Positions 23,487-23,772 of a stretch of DNA of 23,772 nt are shown one piece after another. Numbering within the stretch: the stretch's first letter is position 1; each line of letters begins with the position of its first letter. A program made the translations under genes and the position numbers. The notes beneath the pieces were generated by a model that saw only the letters and a list, made by a program, of their open reading frames with translations, was not told the origin of the DNA and searched no databases. The stretch is taken from contig JANYGE010000088.1 in assembly GCA_025362535.1 (NCBI GenBank), forward strand, positions 1 through 23,772, in the 5' to 3' direction. The stretch is from Hyphomicrobiales bacterium (GTDB lineage: Bacteria > Pseudomonadota > Alphaproteobacteria > Rhizobiales > Aestuariivirgaceae).

Positions 23487-23772
23487 AGATCACGGTCATG
23501 GGGCAGGGCGCTTGGGGCCAGGCTTTGGCTTCTATTGAGCGTAAAGCTGGGCATGATGTTGCCCTCTGGTCACGCCATTCCGGACCGACGGATAAAAGTG
23601 ATGTGGTTATCCTTGCAATTCCAGCACAGGCCCTGCGCTTGGTTTTGCCAGCTGTAAATTCAACCGTCATCGTATCTGCCGCCAAAGGCATCGAACGTGA
23701 CAGCGGAATGACTATGGCCGAAGTTGTTCATGCCGAATTACCCTCGCATAAATTTTACGCGCTCTCTGGCCC
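23483..23772 (+). CDS. gpsA: Glycerol-3-phosphate dehydrogenase [NAD(P)+], 5' part, compact form
   Basis: The gene runs off the window; 96 codons are visible from ATG 23483, which overlaps the tsaD stop as ATGA. The product would reduce dihydroxyacetone phosphate to sn-glycerol-3-phosphate for phospholipid synthesis. Family marks are the NAD-binding [36 protein letters not shown] and YALSGP. About 33 residues normally present between the LWxR strand and the VVLLAVPxQ strand (compared with E. coli GpsA) are missing, leaving about 11. The reading frame is otherwise clean, so this looks like a real short variant rather than a frameshift. Confidence 0.85.
   Translation, partial: MKITVMGQGAWGQALASIERKAGHDVALWSRHSGPTDKSDVVILAIPAQALRLVLPAVNSTVIVSAAKGIERDSGMTMAEVVHAELPSHKFYALSG

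Overview
The window looks like a chromosomal segment of a free-living alphaproteobacterium, most likely in or near the Hyphomicrobiales (Rhizobiales). The basis is the gene order and protein type: a hemC-hemD-mitofilin-like-hemY run divergent from tsaD-gpsA, a nasT-nasS two-gene regulator next to an nrt-nir-nas cluster, and Liv-type ABC operons with start/stop overlaps. No taxon can be fixed from the sequence alone. No phage, transposon, CRISPR or rRNA is visible, and coding density is very high with no gene-free stretch above 300 bases.

Region 1 (1-6471) is an organic-nitrogen uptake and hydrolysis cassette. It holds the 3' end of an isochorismatase-fold cysteine hydrolase, a complete branched-chain-amino-acid-type ABC transporter (two ATPases, two permeases, one binding protein), a cyclase-family metal hydrolase and, convergent to these, a cytosine deaminase of the yeast Fcy1 type. 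The substrate is not identifiable; cyclic amides, ureides or pyrimidine-like compounds would fit the enzymes.

Region 2 (6711-18019) is a complete nitrate assimilation cluster: nasT and nasS (RNA-binding antiterminator and cytoplasmic nitrate sensor), nrtABC (nitrate ABC transporter), nirB, nirD, nasA (assimilatory nitrite and nitrate reductases) and a CysG-type siroheme gene. The 222-base gap between nasS and nrtA carries, in order, an intrinsic terminator for nasTS, a sigma-54-type -24/-12 promoter, and a leader with two six-base-loop hairpins followed by a second intrinsic terminator. The second hairpin shares bases with the terminator stem, which is the arrangement expected of an ANTAR-protein antitermination leader. 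The window therefore contains both the regulator and its probable RNA target.

Region 3 (18049-22328) reads on the minus strand: hemC, hemD, a mitofilin-like membrane/coiled-coil gene and hemY, tightly packed, followed by a tRNA-Thr(CGU) with encoded CCA. Region 4 (22392-23772) is tsaD overlapping the 5' end of an unusually compact gpsA that runs off the window.

Functionally, region 2 imports nitrate, reduces it to nitrite and ammonium, and makes part of the siroheme that NirB needs. HemC and HemD in region 3 supply uroporphyrinogen III, the common precursor of heme and siroheme. The points most worth a second look are the ANTAR leader with its upstream sigma-54 site, a siroheme gene whose methyltransferase half is reduced to a remnant, the short gpsA, and the uncharacterised hydrolase/transporter cassette.
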